The notes under the pieces are model-generated. The model saw only the letters and a program-made list of their open reading frames with translations. It was not told the origin of the DNA and ran no database searches. Shown in pieces: positions 1 through 8,308 of a DNA stretch of 64,000 nt. The stretch lies in assembly GCF_020595055.1 (NCBI RefSeq), contig NZ_JAJDOO010000019.1, positions 26,870 to 90,869 on the forward strand. The letters run 5' to 3'. Source of the DNA: Desulfosporosinus shakirovi. GTDB lineage: Bacteria; Bacillota; Desulfitobacteriia; Desulfitobacteriales; Desulfitobacteriaceae. Position 1 is the first letter of the stretch, and every line of letters starts with the position of its first letter. The position numbers were made by a program, and so were the translations under genes.

Positions 1-631
1 AAATCCTTAAATCTGCCTCTGGACGTTTTTGACTGCGCAAGGGAAGTTCCTTCTCAAAATCACGCAGACCGTGGGACTTAGTTGAGGAGTCAACACCTTC
101 AGTTAAGCCCACGGTAATCGTTGCCACTGCTTTCCAAATCTTTTTCCATGAGCTGAAATTATTCCAATCTCCATCAATGATCAGCAATTTTCCACCGGGC
201 TTTAATACCCTGGCCCATTCGGCAGCAGCTTTTTCCGGGTCCGACATTGTCCAAAACACATGCCGATTTATCACCGCATCAAAGACGTTATCCTCAAAAG
301 GCAGCTCATCAGCATCACCGTACTGGAATTTAACCTTTAGTTTTTGACGCTTCGCTTTGTCTCTGGCTTGAGCAAGCATCTCCTCCGCAAGGTCTACGCC
401 TGTCACACTGTGCCCATATTCTGCCAGCAATAGCGCAATAAACCCCGTCCCAGTGCCTACATCCAATATTTTCAGTTGTTTTCCCCCCACAGCATTGACC
501 AAAATGGCCTGCCATGCTTTTTTCTCTCGCTCGGAATGGATTCCAGGCCCTGGGCATTGGTCGAACTCCTCTGCTGATTCGTTCCATCTCTGACGGATTT
601 GCTCTTTAACTTCCTTTACCTGAATACTCAC
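1..631 (-). CDS. class I SAM-dependent methyltransferase, C-terminus beyond window
   Basis: Reading the minus strand from a GTG at 631 gives an open frame of about 210 codons to the window edge. A GGGAGGAG ribosome binding site lies just upstream. The SAM-binding motif I is ILDVGTGTGFIALLL (about residues 54-68), followed by the acidic end of strand 2 (GVDLAEEML) and motif YGDADELPFEDNVFDAV. This is the usual UbiE/Methyltransf_11 pattern, so it should transfer a methyl group from SAM to a small molecule; the substrate is unknown. Two tandem copies of the CCATGGAGGT hairpin-terminator (1009-1055 and 792-839) precede it in the same orientation, which suggests it is regulated together with the FmdE operon. 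The frame has no stop before the edge. Confidence 0.85.
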   Translation of the reverse strand, partial: MSIQVKEVKEQIRQRWNESAEEFDQCPGPGIHSEREKKAWQAILVNAVGGKQLKILDVGTGTGFIALLLAEYGHSVTGVDLAEEMLAQARDKAKRQKLKVKFQYGDADELPFEDNVFDAVINRHVFWTMSDPEKAAAEWARVLKPGGKLLIIDGDWNNFSSWKKIWKAVATITVGLTEGVDSSTKSHGLRDFEKELPLRSQKRPEADLRI

Positions 632-791
632 TCTTTATCTCCTCCCAGCTATTTGCCTCATGAAAGAAAGTGTCTAACTATTTAGAAGCTGATTCTTTCT
701 TTAATTGTCAAAAATATCACCCCCTTTCAAAAACCTGCCTCTGAAACTCTATTTTGTTGTATTGAAAAAGCACCATCAATGTCACACGAAC

Positions 792-839
792 AAAAAAACC
801 ACGAGTCAACTCACTTGAGTCAAACCTCCATGGTTTTTC
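792..839 (-). promoter_or_regulatory. CCATGGAGGT hairpin-terminator motif, copy A
   Basis: On the minus strand the sequence reads AAAACCATGGAGGTT, an inner stem GACTCA/TGAGTT, then GTGGTTTTTTT. The outer stem AAAACCA pairs with TGGTTTT and ends in a T run, as in an intrinsic terminator. It lies about 160 bp upstream of the methyltransferase at 631 and downstream of copy B. The outer stem has AA:TT where copies C to F have GA:TC, a compensatory change. Confidence 0.75.
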
Positions 840-1008
840 AAGACCTTCATAGCCTTGTATAGACGATTAAGTTATGCCTTATCTTTATTTGCCCAAGGCA
901 ATCGGATTTTCAACATTGTTGTAATTTTTTCATTACTGAGAGGGATTCATGAAAATTCGTTTTCTCCGTAATCTTCCTTTACGACACTTAGTCCGTTTTC
1001 TTCACTAA

Positions 1009-1055
1009 TAAAAAGCCACGAAAGTAAACTCAACGAGTTAACCTCCATGGCTTTT
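1009..1055 (-). promoter_or_regulatory. CCATGGAGGT hairpin-terminator motif, copy B
   Basis: The minus strand reads AAAAGCCATGGAGGTTAA, with an inner stem AACTC/GAGTT, then GTGGCTTTTTA. The outer stem AAAAGCCA/TGGCTTTT has AG:CT where the other copies have GA:TC or AA:TT. It is the upstream member of a tandem pair with copy A, 170 bp away, before the methyltransferase at 631. Confidence 0.72.
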
Positions 1056-1359
1056 GCTAAGATCTTCATGATCTAGATAATAGTTCTATTATTTTATGTA
1101 TAACTTATAATTATTCGGAGCAATTGTCAATACAATTCTTACAACTCCGATACCACCTAGGAAGTTTTCCTACTAGGTCCAAAATCAAAGACATGACCCT
1201 GCTCTCTATCTAGGAAATTAACATTAGGAAGTCCACTAAAAATAAAGTAGGCCCTTCTTAAGTCTTTGAAATAATTTTTTAAAATAATTATTATAACCGA
1301 AGAAGGAATAATAATATTTATGTAGAATACTATGCTCTAACTACAAATTGCTAAATATC

Positions 1360-1421
1360 AAAGACCATGGAGGTCTTGACTAGACTTTAAGTCTAGTTAT
1401 TCCTCCAGGGTCTTTTCTGTT
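1360..1421 (+). promoter_or_regulatory. CCATGGAGGT hairpin-terminator motif, copy C, without an intact gene
   Basis: The plus strand reads AAAGACCATGGAGGTCTTG, with a long inner stem GACTAGACTT/GTCTAGTT, then TCCTCCAGGGTCTTTTCTG. Here GGAGG also pairs fully with CCTCC. It is followed by a good ribosome binding site (AAGGAGGTGATTA) and an ATG at 1440, but that frame stops after 14 codons (MPTGYVTTFQRSAT). The gene it once controlled seems to be lost. Confidence 0.7.
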
Positions 1422-1721
1422 TTATAAGGAGGTGATTAATGCCTACAGGCTATGTAACGACTTTCCAAAGGTCCGCAACATGAATTCGACGCTCCAAAGT
1501 CCCTTGAAAATCTTTTGACTGCATCTTACCTGCGAAAATGCCAACCAAAAATCCCTAAAGAAAGTTTGGATCCTTAGGGAGCTATCAACTTCAGACTGAT
1601 GATATTTTGATCTGACCGTCACAATGTTATTGGGTCTGGCCTAACCAAACGTTGCTCCTAGTATGAAAAGAGGTTGTGTTGACAACTCAGCCTCCAAAAT
1701 CCCAAGTGGTTACAACAATCC
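1422..1721. other. gene-poor stretch after motif C
   Basis: Apart from the ribosome binding site and 14-codon frame at 1440, I see no supported gene. The 64-codon plus-strand frame at 1663-1857 runs across a terminator and into the end of the ABC ATPase, so it is not credible. Confidence 0.4.
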
Positions 1722-1766
1722 AAAAGCGTCCTCCTTTCACTATCGAAGTGGAGTGAGGACGCTTTT
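1722..1766 (-). terminator. intrinsic terminator of the FecBCD-type operon
   Basis: AAAAGCGTCCTC (1722-1733) pairs with GAGGACGCTTTT (1755-1766). It lies 45 bp after the stop codon of the ABC ATPase that ends at 1811. The stem is A/T-flanked on both sides and could work in either direction. Confidence 0.8.
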
Positions 1767-1810
1767 GCTTTATGCTTTATGTTTTAGGACAACCCCTTTG
1801 AACTTATTCT

Positions 1811-2563
1811 TTAACTTGGAATCACAACCATTTGGTTCTGTACCCGCTCCACACTAACAGAGACCCCATAGGCCTGAGAGATATTTTCAGCCGTCATCAC
1901 TTCCGATCCTCCCGCAGCAAAGACCCTGGTGTTCTGCAATAACAAAAATTTATCTGAGAAACGCAAGGCCAGATTCAGATCGTGCATCACAGCAACCACT
2001 GCAATGTTCTTCTCTTTGGCAGCGGTCAGAATGCTTCTCAACACGTCAATTTGATTTCTTAGATCCAAGTTACTGGTTGGTTCATCTAATAAGAGAACCT
2101 CGGGTTCCTGAGCCAAGGCCCTGGCAATCACAACTTTCTGCAGTTCCCCTCCACTCAGTTCATCTAAGTAGCGTAGAGCAAACTCCTTTAGACCAGTTTT
2201 TATCAATATTCCTTGCACCAGCGCCAAATCTGTCGCTGTCGCCTCCCACTTTATATGAGGCTTGCGACCTAAAAGCACAGCGTCAAAGACGGTCTGGCGA
2301 TTGCTCTCGTAGTGCTGTGAGACATACGCCATCTTTAGAGCTATTGCCAAGCGACTAAGCTCAGACACCTCCTGGTTGTCCAATAGAATACTGCCCTTTT
2401 TCGGCAGCAAAATCTTGTTTAAGGTCTTGAGCAGCGTGGATTTTCCAGCGCCATTGTTCCCTAATATGGAGAGGAACTCCCCTTTTTGCACAGAAAAACC
2501 CACCTTATCCAAGATTGTTCGGGAGCTGTAACTAAATTCGATTCCTTTGACGGATAAGATCAT
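1811..2563 (-). CDS. FecE/BtuD-type ABC transporter ATPase
   Basis: The product has 250 residues, the usual size of the ATPase of siderophore, haem or corrinoid importers. Walker A is GNNGAGKST (residues 35-43), the signature is LSGGE (136-140), and Walker B runs LLLDEPTSNLD from 157. It should energise uptake through the FecCD-type permease encoded just upstream, whose end it overlaps by 4 nt (2560-2563). It is the last gene of a three-gene operon that runs from 4780 and ends at the terminator at 1722-1766. The substrate cannot be read from the ATPase; the presence of motif D upstream of the operon links it to the FmdE/methyltransferase genes. Confidence 0.93.
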   Translation of the reverse strand: MILSVKGIEFSYSSRTILDKVGFSVQKGEFLSILGNNGAGKSTLLKTLNKILLPKKGSILLDNQEVSELSRLAIALKMAYVSQHYESNRQTVFDAVLLGRKPHIKWEATATDLALVQGILIKTGLKEFALRYLDELSGGELQKVVIARALAQEPEVLLLDEPTSNLDLRNQIDVLRSILTAAKEKNIAVVAVMHDLNLALRFSDKFLLLQNTRVFAAGGSEVMTAENISQAYGVSVSVERVQNQMVVIPS

Positions 2564-3639
2564 CGCAACTTAGACCCCCTCACCAGCAGATAGAGAAAGA
2601 GCGGTGCCCCGAGAAAGGAGGTTACTGCTCCTACAGGCAAGACCACAGGGGCGATGATCCGCCTGGCCAAAGTATCCGCAGCCAGAAGCAGCAAAGCACC
2701 CACCACCCCGGATGCAGGAATGAGGAAGCGATTGTCCCCGCCAATCAAGCGCTTCACAAGATGAGGAGCCACGAGACCAATGAAGGCCATGATTCCTAAA
2801 AAAGAAACGACTGTAGCCGTGATCAAAGAAGCGAAAAACATCCCCCACTTTCTCGTTTTTTCCACGTTGACACCTAGACCCTTGGCTGTCTCTGCCCCAC
2901 TGTCCAGAGCATTGTAATTCCAGCGGTTAAACAAGAAAAAGAGCAAGGAGCCAAAGACGACACAGGACATAATCCCCAACTCCCCCCAGGATGCTCTTCC
3001 AATGTCGCCGAAGGTCCAGAAGACAATAGCAGCCACATTAACATCATTGGTAAAATACTGTAAAAGCATGGTGCCTGCCGAAAAGAAAAATCCTAAAGCA
3101 AACCCAGCTAACACCATAGACTCTGGTGACACACCCTTATATTGGGCCAGAAAAATAATGATCATGGTCGAAAGCATAGCCCCCACGAAGGCGGAAATAG
3201 TGACAATATAGGGGTTAATAATCAGAACCGCTCCTCCACCTGTGCTTGAAGAACTACCTGCTCCCCAGCCAATGATGGCCAGCGCAGCCCCGAAGGCTGC
3301 GCCTTGAGCAATACCGATGGTAGTCGGGGATGCTAAGGGATTTCTGAGGATATTTTGCATAACCGCACCGGCAACCGCCAAACCTGTCCCCGCCACCAGA
3401 GCTGACAACACCCGAGGTAAACGGATTGACCATATAATAATCTGGGAATGCCCCTCAGTTTGGCCGAGTAAAGTCAGTAACACTTGCCAGGGCGTAAGCT
3501 CAGCAGAACCGGCACTAATGGCATAAAGAGCCAGCACTGCAGTCATTGCCAACAAACCTAACATAATTAATTTCTTCTTCCATGTATATCTCAGATAATG
3601 GTTTACTCCACCATCAGGCACGGTCTCACTGCCAACCAA
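2560..3639 (-). CDS. FecCD/BtuC-type ABC transporter permease
   Basis: This is a 359-residue, very hydrophobic protein with the FecCD hallmarks: RLPRVLSALVAGTGLAVAGA near residue 95, NPLASPTTIGIAQGAAFGA around 130, and GFIGLVAPHLVKRLIGGDNR-like sequence near 285. It should form the membrane channel of the importer as a dimer. The start is TTG at 3639, with AGGTGA 7 nt upstream; no ATG fits better. It begins 16 bp after the binding-protein gene and overlaps the ATPase gene by 4 nt. A remnant of a related permease C-terminus lies at 18048-18134. Confidence 0.92.
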   Translation of the reverse strand: MVGSETVPDGGVNHYLRYTWKKKLIMLGLLAMTAVLALYAISAGSAELTPWQVLLTLLGQTEGHSQIIIWSIRLPRVLSALVAGTGLAVAGAVMQNILRNPLASPTTIGIAQGAAFGAALAIIGWGAGSSSSTGGGAVLIINPYIVTISAFVGAMLSTMIIIFLAQYKGVSPESMVLAGFALGFFFSAGTMLLQYFTNDVNVAAIVFWTFGDIGRASWGELGIMSCVVFGSLLFFLFNRWNYNALDSGAETAKGLGVNVEKTRKWGMFFASLITATVVSFLGIMAFIGLVAPHLVKRLIGGDNRFLIPASGVVGALLLLAADTLARRIIAPVVLPVGAVTSFLGAPLFLYLLVRGSKLR

Positions 3640-3655
3640 CTCAAATCACCTCATA

Positions 3656-4780
3656 TCATTTTCCTAGCTCCAACTTCTTGAAGCCGCCAAAATCCCTATC
3701 CATATCTGCATACAGGGGTTTACCAAGCAGGAACTGATAAATTTCATCACTCTTCTTAATCGGATCGATGTCTTTAAACTGTTCAGGAAAGATTATTTTT
3801 CCTGCGTAATAGGCGTCTGCAAATGCTGTGTCAATATTGGGGTTATAGTTATTAAAGGGAATCAAGTTATAGACTCGATCATTTTTCAAAGCCTGCAGGG
3901 ATTGGTAGAAAGCTGGTTTTTTCTTATAATCTTCTGTAACTAGTGCATACCCCTCTGCATCAAGAAACAAAAAATCCGGATCCCAGCTGATGAGTTTTTC
4001 TTTATCGATCATAACAGTCCCATTTTTCCCTGTTTCATCAACGACATTTCTTGCCCCAATATACTTAAATGGAGGGTATTGGGCCTGAGTGCTTTCAATC
4101 CCATGTGCTCCTTTCATGCTCACAGCGCCTACATAAACTTTTGCTATGTCCCCATCGGCAAGGCTCTTCGTCCGTTCTCCTAAATCCTTTTCATTTTCTT
4201 TAAGATAAGCAACAACGTCTTGGGCCCGCTTCTCCTTGCCGATGATCGAGCCGATTATATTTAGGGAACGATATAGATTTTCACCAAACGTCGCCAAATC
4301 CCCATAGCTTAAAGCGACTACGGGAATACCTGTTTTGGCTTGTAATTGATCAGCCTTCTCTTTTTCTACAAGGGTACAGACAAAAATCACATCCGGTTTA
4401 ACGCTGACTAAACTTTCCTCGTTCGGTGCAGTGTCCGGGCCTCCCTGCCCAATACTGGGTAGTTTCTTCAAGTCAGGATAAGCGAGCATGTAGGATCTTC
4501 CTGGGTTAGGTTTCTTCTCAGTCTCTTCGGTCCCGACCACCATGGACGCTCCTTCGGCATAAGTCACTAACCGGAGCGCTCCCGGTCCAATGGCCACCAC
4601 CCGTTGGACCGGGACCGCTAGTTCAACTTCTCTGCCGACCAGATCCGTAATTTTTTGTTTTTGAACCTGAGCTGTGGTCGGAATTGTTCCCCCTTCCTTC
4701 GTACTTGCAGATCCTCCACATCCCGTTAAAAGTAATAAGGACGTCATTAGTATCAAAAGTAGCAATGTCAGTTTTCTCAT
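3656..4780 (-). CDS. FecB/FepB-type substrate-binding lipoprotein
   Basis: With the ATG at 4780 (GAGAGG 9 nt upstream) the product has 374 residues; an ATG 42 nt further upstream is open but has no ribosome binding site. A lipoprotein signal peptide ends in LLLLTGC near residue 20. The mature part has the PBP2 family start DLVGREVELAVPVQRVVAIG, then ESLVSVKPDVIF. It should capture an iron complex, corrinoid or other metal chelate outside the membrane and deliver it to the permease at 2560-3639. Motif D (5039-5096) lies about 260 bp upstream in the same direction, so the operon is probably under transcription attenuation. Confidence 0.9.
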   Translation of the reverse strand: MRKLTLLLLILMTSLLLLTGCGGSASTKEGGTIPTTAQVQKQKITDLVGREVELAVPVQRVVAIGPGALRLVTYAEGASMVVGTEETEKKPNPGRSYMLAYPDLKKLPSIGQGGPDTAPNEESLVSVKPDVIFVCTLVEKEKADQLQAKTGIPVVALSYGDLATFGENLYRSLNIIGSIIGKEKRAQDVVAYLKENEKDLGERTKSLADGDIAKVYVGAVSMKGAHGIESTQAQYPPFKYIGARNVVDETGKNGTVMIDKEKLISWDPDFLFLDAEGYALVTEDYKKKPAFYQSLQALKNDRVYNLIPFNNYNPNIDTAFADAYYAGKIIFPEQFKDIDPIKKSDEIYQFLLGKPLYADMDRDFGGFKKLELGK

Positions 4781-5038
4781 TGAACTCATCCTCTCAAAAT
4801 CGCATTTGCCCATCAAGAACATGCCAAAGGGAATTTTAGGTATATTCTACTCTGAAAAAAACATCCTGATAGGGGCCGATCTTCTGTCGGGCTCTGGGGC
4901 GGAGCGCTATTCAGCACGCGTCTGCGAGTTCCGCCGCTGGCTCGCTGGACGGTTCGCGAGCGCGTCCGAACCTCAACACAACGCTCCCAATCCATTTGAA
5001 CTTGTTTCTCCATGGTTTCATCGCTCCCTCAATTTTAG

Positions 5039-5096
5039 TAAAAAAAGAGACCAAGAAGCTGACTTCGTATCGAAGTCAGACCTCCATGGTCAAATT
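5039..5096 (-). promoter_or_regulatory. CCATGGAGGT hairpin-terminator motif, copy D
   Basis: The minus strand reads GACCATGGAGGTCTGACTTC, a short loop, GAAGTCAGCTTCTTGGTC and then CTTTTTTT. The inner stem CTGACTTCG/CGAAGTCAG is perfect. It is in the leader of the ABC operon starting at 4780. The 258 bp between it and the start codon are GC-rich (about 4860-5010) and hold no supported gene. Confidence 0.75.
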
Positions 5097-5202
5097 TTTA
5101 ATGTATTTTGTTTAGTATTGGTGTTTCTACATTAATTTATAAATTCCTTCTTTTTTTATTACTTTTTTTTAATTTTAGTTCCTTGCTGAAAACTCTTGTT
5201 CA

Positions 5203-5385
5203 TCAGATCAACTTGCTTTGCTGACGGGACAATTCTTCAAGTTCGTCATCAATATCTAGAAGCTTAACCAACCACTGAGAGCGCTGTTCCCTTTCTGATA
5301 TAAATTTCCCTAAGATCTCTTCTCGCGCATCCTGCAGCACTTGCCTCCGCTTTTCAATCTCATGTAGCTTATCTTGGTGACCCAT
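5203..5385 (-). CDS. small coiled-coil protein, function unknown
   Basis: This is a 60-residue, highly charged protein that is predicted by eye to be one or two helices (HEIEKRRQVLQDAREEIL, then LLDIDDELEELSRQQSKLI). It has no cysteine or signal peptide. An AAGGAGG site stands 8 nt before the ATG. Motif E ends about 50 bp upstream of the start, so this short gene is the immediate target of one copy of the hairpin-terminator. It resembles small helical hairpins such as Spo0E-like proteins in length, but I do not see the Spo0E signature (SQxLD), so I leave it unnamed. Confidence 0.6.
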   Translation of the reverse strand: MGHQDKLHEIEKRRQVLQDAREEILGKFISEREQRSQWLVKLLDIDDELEELSRQQSKLI

Positions 5386-5433
5386 ATTTCACGCCTCCTT
5401 AGAAGAAAAAAATCTTTCTTTCTCTTTAATCCA

Positions 5434-5486
5434 GAAAAAAGACCATGAAGTTGACTTCGTATTTAAGTCAGACCTCCATGGTCAAA
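5434..5486 (-). promoter_or_regulatory. CCATGGAGGT hairpin-terminator motif, copy E
   Basis: The minus strand reads GACCATGGAGGTCTGACTTA, a loop, GAAGTCAACTTCATGGTC and TTTTTT. GAGGT can pair with ACTTC and GACCAT with ATGGTC, making an almost continuous stem. It stands directly upstream of the small gene starting at 5385. Confidence 0.75.
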
Positions 5487-5578
5487 TTTCTTTAATTATT
5501 TCGCCTATTATAATTACTTCTCCAGAAATCTAGAAACCCCTGCTTTACAAATTTTTCGGACTCATTATTAAGACATTT

Positions 5579-5995
5579 TTAGAATCTGAGTTTTTTTCTA
5601 TTAAAAGACTTTTCGCGTCTTTTTCTAAGTTGTCTAACCCAATTGCCATAGTCTTCATACATCTCTCCCCCTAATGTCCTAATCATACGTGTACCATCCA
5701 CCGTCTTAGCCTCAGGTACACCGTAAAAGGAATTAGTTATCTGAGTCAGAACAGTAATTACTCGATTTTTCCTCACGATCAGCACGACTTGATAACCCTC
5801 TTGGGTAGGATCTGGGGCTAAGTAGTACTTACATCCTTTCATTTTGTTCAATATACAAGCTACCTCATTAGCCTCCTCAAAAGAAACCTCGTGTGCAGTT
5901 TGTAACCACTCCTCCATAAAGCGGTTAGCCGTGAGTGGGTCTAACCCCAGTCTGCAGACAACACCTTCTAAACTATGAACAGTGGCTGTAATCAT
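5579..5995 (-). CDS. conserved-looking hypothetical protein behind a cobalamin riboswitch
   Basis: The product has 138 residues and no signal peptide or membrane segment. Its N-terminal half is acidic (residues 20-55, with MEEWLQTAHEVSFEEANEV), its middle is beta-rich (YQVVLIVRKNRVITVLTQI) and its C-terminus is strongly basic (RQLRKRREKSFNRKKLRF). I do not recognise the family. The start has only a weak ribosome binding site. A complete cobalamin riboswitch and its terminator (6345-6062) lie directly upstream in the same orientation, so expression should fall when corrinoid is plentiful. That points to a job in corrinoid or cobalt metabolism, but this is inference. Confidence 0.6.
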   Translation of the reverse strand: MITATVHSLEGVVCRLGLDPLTANRFMEEWLQTAHEVSFEEANEVACILNKMKGCKYYLAPDPTQEGYQVVLIVRKNRVITVLTQITNSFYGVPEAKTVDGTRMIRTLGGEMYEDYGNWVRQLRKRREKSFNRKKLRF

Positions 5996-6061
5996 AACAA
6001 TTCGCTCCCATACACTCTGTATTTACACATATCTGCGTTCAATCTCTTTTCCTAAGAAAAC

Positions 6062-6091
6062 AAAAACCCCTTTACAGACACCTGTAAAGGG
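6062..6091 (-). terminator. cobalamin-riboswitch expression-platform terminator
   Basis: On the minus strand CCCTTTACAG pairs with CTGTAAAGGG across GTGT, followed by GTTTTTGTTTT. It lies between the riboswitch aptamer (6190-6345) and the gene starting at 5995. Confidence 0.85.
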
Positions 6092-6189
6092 ATATGGTTG
6101 ACTTCGCTAGCCGGACAGAATTCGCTGACTTCCCGACATAAACGGCACCTCCCCTATCTTCCGTAGGTTCCTGTGTTGATCTGTAACGA

Positions 6190-6345
6190 ACAAGGTCTCC
6201 TGGCTTAAGTTCATCGCCGCCTTATGTCTTCCCGGTTACCCAGTGACATTATATAAGACCGCTCACTATCACAGTGGCGGGACCGCGTCAGATTAACTGA
6301 CTTCCCTTTTTAATACTTCCATCAGAAAGTATCTCGTTACGCGCA
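6190..6345 (-). promoter_or_regulatory. cobalamin (AdoCbl) riboswitch aptamer
   Basis: The minus strand contains the conserved elements in order: AAAGGGAAGTCAGT, GACGCGGTCCCGCCACTGTGA, GTCACTGGG, GGGAAGACAT and the B12 box AGCCAGGAGACC (6194-6206). With the terminator at 6062-6091 it should switch transcription of the gene at 5579-5995. Confidence 0.93.
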
Positions 6346-6444
6346 TATTAAGTTATTCAATACTTAGCTACTTCTACAAAAGCTTGGGAATCCCTGCTTT
6401 ATTAAATATATTTTGAAAGTCTCAAAAGCCGCACAATTAAGCAG

Positions 6445-6467
6445 ACCCATAGCACAAACCTATGGGC
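6445..6467 (-). terminator. weak terminator candidate after the peptide/nickel ABC operon
   Basis: CCCATAG and CTATGGG (6446-6466) form a short stem 130 bp after the ATPase gene that ends at 6595. It is nested in a larger GCACAATTA/TAATTGTGC pairing. The T run is poor, so this is a weak call. Confidence 0.3.
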
Positions 6468-6594
6468 CTTATCCCAGCTCTCCTCCTTTATCTAATTGTG
6501 CTCATTCGTTCCTCCACCTCGATTTATTCATTTAAAGACACAAGCTTAGCACCAAAGCCTCGTCGTTTTTTCTTACTAGTTACAATTATCCACC

Positions 6595-8295
6595 TTAAGT
6601 CATCCTCTGAACCAGTTTGCAAGTGTACTTCTCTTTGGGCGAACTGAATACATCTGCAATCGTCCCGTGTTCGATGATCCTCCCCCTCTGCATGACGTAC
6701 ACCCTGTCCGCAATTTTACGAGCCAAAGCCAGGTCATGGGTCACATACAACATAGAAAACCCTAAGGAATTCTGTAATCCCTTCAGCAATCTTAAGACAT
6801 TAGCCTGAGTAGAAGAATCCAGCATGGAACTTATTTCGTCGGCAATCAAGAGTTTGGGCTCCATAACCAAACTTCTGGCTATAGCTACTCTCTGCCGCTG
6901 TCCACCGCTGAGCCTATGGCATCTTCTGTCGAGGAACAGCTCATCTCCCGGCAACTGCACATCTTGCAAAGCCTTAAGGACTGCCATTCTGCGTTCTTCC
7001 TTGCTCCCCACCCTCAATATATCCAAAGGCTCTCTCACCGCCTGCCCGACGGTCAAATGCTCATTGACTGCGGAAAAGGGATCCTGAAAGACCATCTGTA
7101 TTCCCTTGATGCGGGAGGTGAAATTGTTGCCTTGCACTCTGTTTCCCAGGAACTGAACTTCCCCTTCATCGGGTAAGCCGATCCCGGCTAAGATACTGGC
7201 TAAGGTAGTCTTTCCCGAGCCGGATTCCCCGATCAAAGCCACTATTTCTCCCGAGCGAATCTTAATTTCACAGTTAGCGCAGGCCTTCACCCTCTCACCC
7301 TTAAATTCATAGTTTTTGCAGATTCCCTGGCCCTGAAGCAGGGTCACAATCCCCCCTTGGTTGCAGGCCACCTTTCTCTCTACCCAGATGTATTCCAGCA
7401 AAGGAGCCTTTATCCTGCAAAGCTCCAGCTTTTGATTACACCTTCCATAAAAACAACATTGTTCTTTCCTGCTGCTGCCCGTTTCTCCGGGTATGCCCCA
7501 TAAGTCACGATAGGGGTTGAGGGAAGGGGAGGAGTAGAGCAAGCCACGGGTATAAGGATGCTGGGGATTTTTGATCACATCCTTGGTAATGCCCTCTTCC
7601 ACAATATGCCCTGCATACATCACAGCCACCTTAGCGGTCAGTTTCATGATTACCGGGATTTCATGGGAAACAACAAGCATAGCCAAGCGTCGTTCCTTGT
7701 TAAGCTTTGCCAGCAGTGTAATAATTTCATCCTTGGCCACAGCATCCAAAGCGGATGTAGGTTCATCCACAAGGAGCACTTCAGGATCACAGGAAAGGGC
7801 CATGGCAATCAATACCCTCTGGCGCATTCCGCCGGAAAGCTGGTGGGGATAACGCTTACCCCACTCCGGATCCAGACCTGTCATCTCCAGAAGCCCGGCT
7901 ACTCTGTCCTTAGCCTCCTGTTTGGAAAGCTCAGTATGCCGTCTTAGACATTCATAGATTTGCTCCTGCACCGTAAGGACAGGATTCAACACATCCAGAC
8001 CGTTCTGGAAGACCATAGCTATCTTGTTCCAGCGGTATTGCTGCCATTCCTGTTCAGAGAGACCGCCCAGCTCTCTATCACAGTAACAAACCTGCCCGGA
8101 AATCTCTGCCTTTTTGCTCAAAAGACCCATGATGGCCATGGCGGCTGAGGTTTTGCCGCTGCCTGACTCACCGATAATCCCCAGACAGCTTCCTTCTTCC
8201 AGAGAAAAGCTGACACTCTCCACTGCTAATACTTTGTCACTGTCGGTTTTATAATGAACCGACAGATTCTCGACCTTTAAAACTGATTTTTTCAA
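6595..8295 (-). CDS. fused DppD-DppF-type ABC ATPase of a peptide/nickel-type importer
   Basis: The product has 566 residues and carries two complete ATPase domains in one chain. The first Walker A is GESGSGKTS at 42-50, with signature LSGGMRQRVLIAMAL and LLVDEPTSALD. The second is GESGSGKTT near 345-355, with LSGGQRQRVAIARSL and LIADEISSMLD. Between them is the Cys-rich C-terminal stretch typical of oligopeptide ATPases (CCFYGRCNQKLELC). In most systems these are two proteins; fusions occur in nickel and metallophore importers such as CntDF-like systems. It is the last gene of the operon that begins with the methyltransferase at 12661 under a cobalamin riboswitch, so a cobalt, nickel or metallophore substrate is more likely than nutritional peptides. 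That choice is inference. Confidence 0.9.
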   Translation of the reverse strand: MKKSVLKVENLSVHYKTDSDKVLAVESVSFSLEEGSCLGIIGESGSGKTSAAMAIMGLLSKKAEISGQVCYCDRELGGLSEQEWQQYRWNKIAMVFQNGLDVLNPVLTVQEQIYECLRRHTELSKQEAKDRVAGLLEMTGLDPEWGKRYPHQLSGGMRQRVLIAMALSCDPEVLLVDEPTSALDAVAKDEIITLLAKLNKERRLAMLVVSHEIPVIMKLTAKVAVMYAGHIVEEGITKDVIKNPQHPYTRGLLYSSPSLNPYRDLWGIPGETGSSRKEQCCFYGRCNQKLELCRIKAPLLEYIWVERKVACNQGGIVTLLQGQGICKNYEFKGERVKACANCEIKIRSGEIVALIGESGSGKTTLASILAGIGLPDEGEVQFLGNRVQGNNFTSRIKGIQMVFQDPFSAVNEHLTVGQAVREPLDILRVGSKEERRMAVLKALQDVQLPGDELFLDRRCHRLSGGQRQRVAIARSLVMEPKLLIADEISSMLDSSTQANVLRLLKGLQNSLGFSMLYVTHDLALARKIADRVYVMQRGRIIEHGTIADVFSSPKEKYTCKLVQRMT

Positions 8296-8308
8296 ACTAA
8301 TTATCCCC

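Noticed and set aside
330..587. 85-codon minus-strand frame
   Set aside because: It lies in another frame of the GTG-started methyltransferase, which has clear SAM motifs.
1663..1857. 64-codon plus-strand frame
   Set aside because: It runs through a terminator hairpin and into the antisense of the ABC ATPase end; no ribosome binding site.
4813..5013. 66-codon minus-strand frame before the binding-protein gene
   Set aside because: Arg-rich composition, no ribosome binding site, and it lies in the leader behind motif D.
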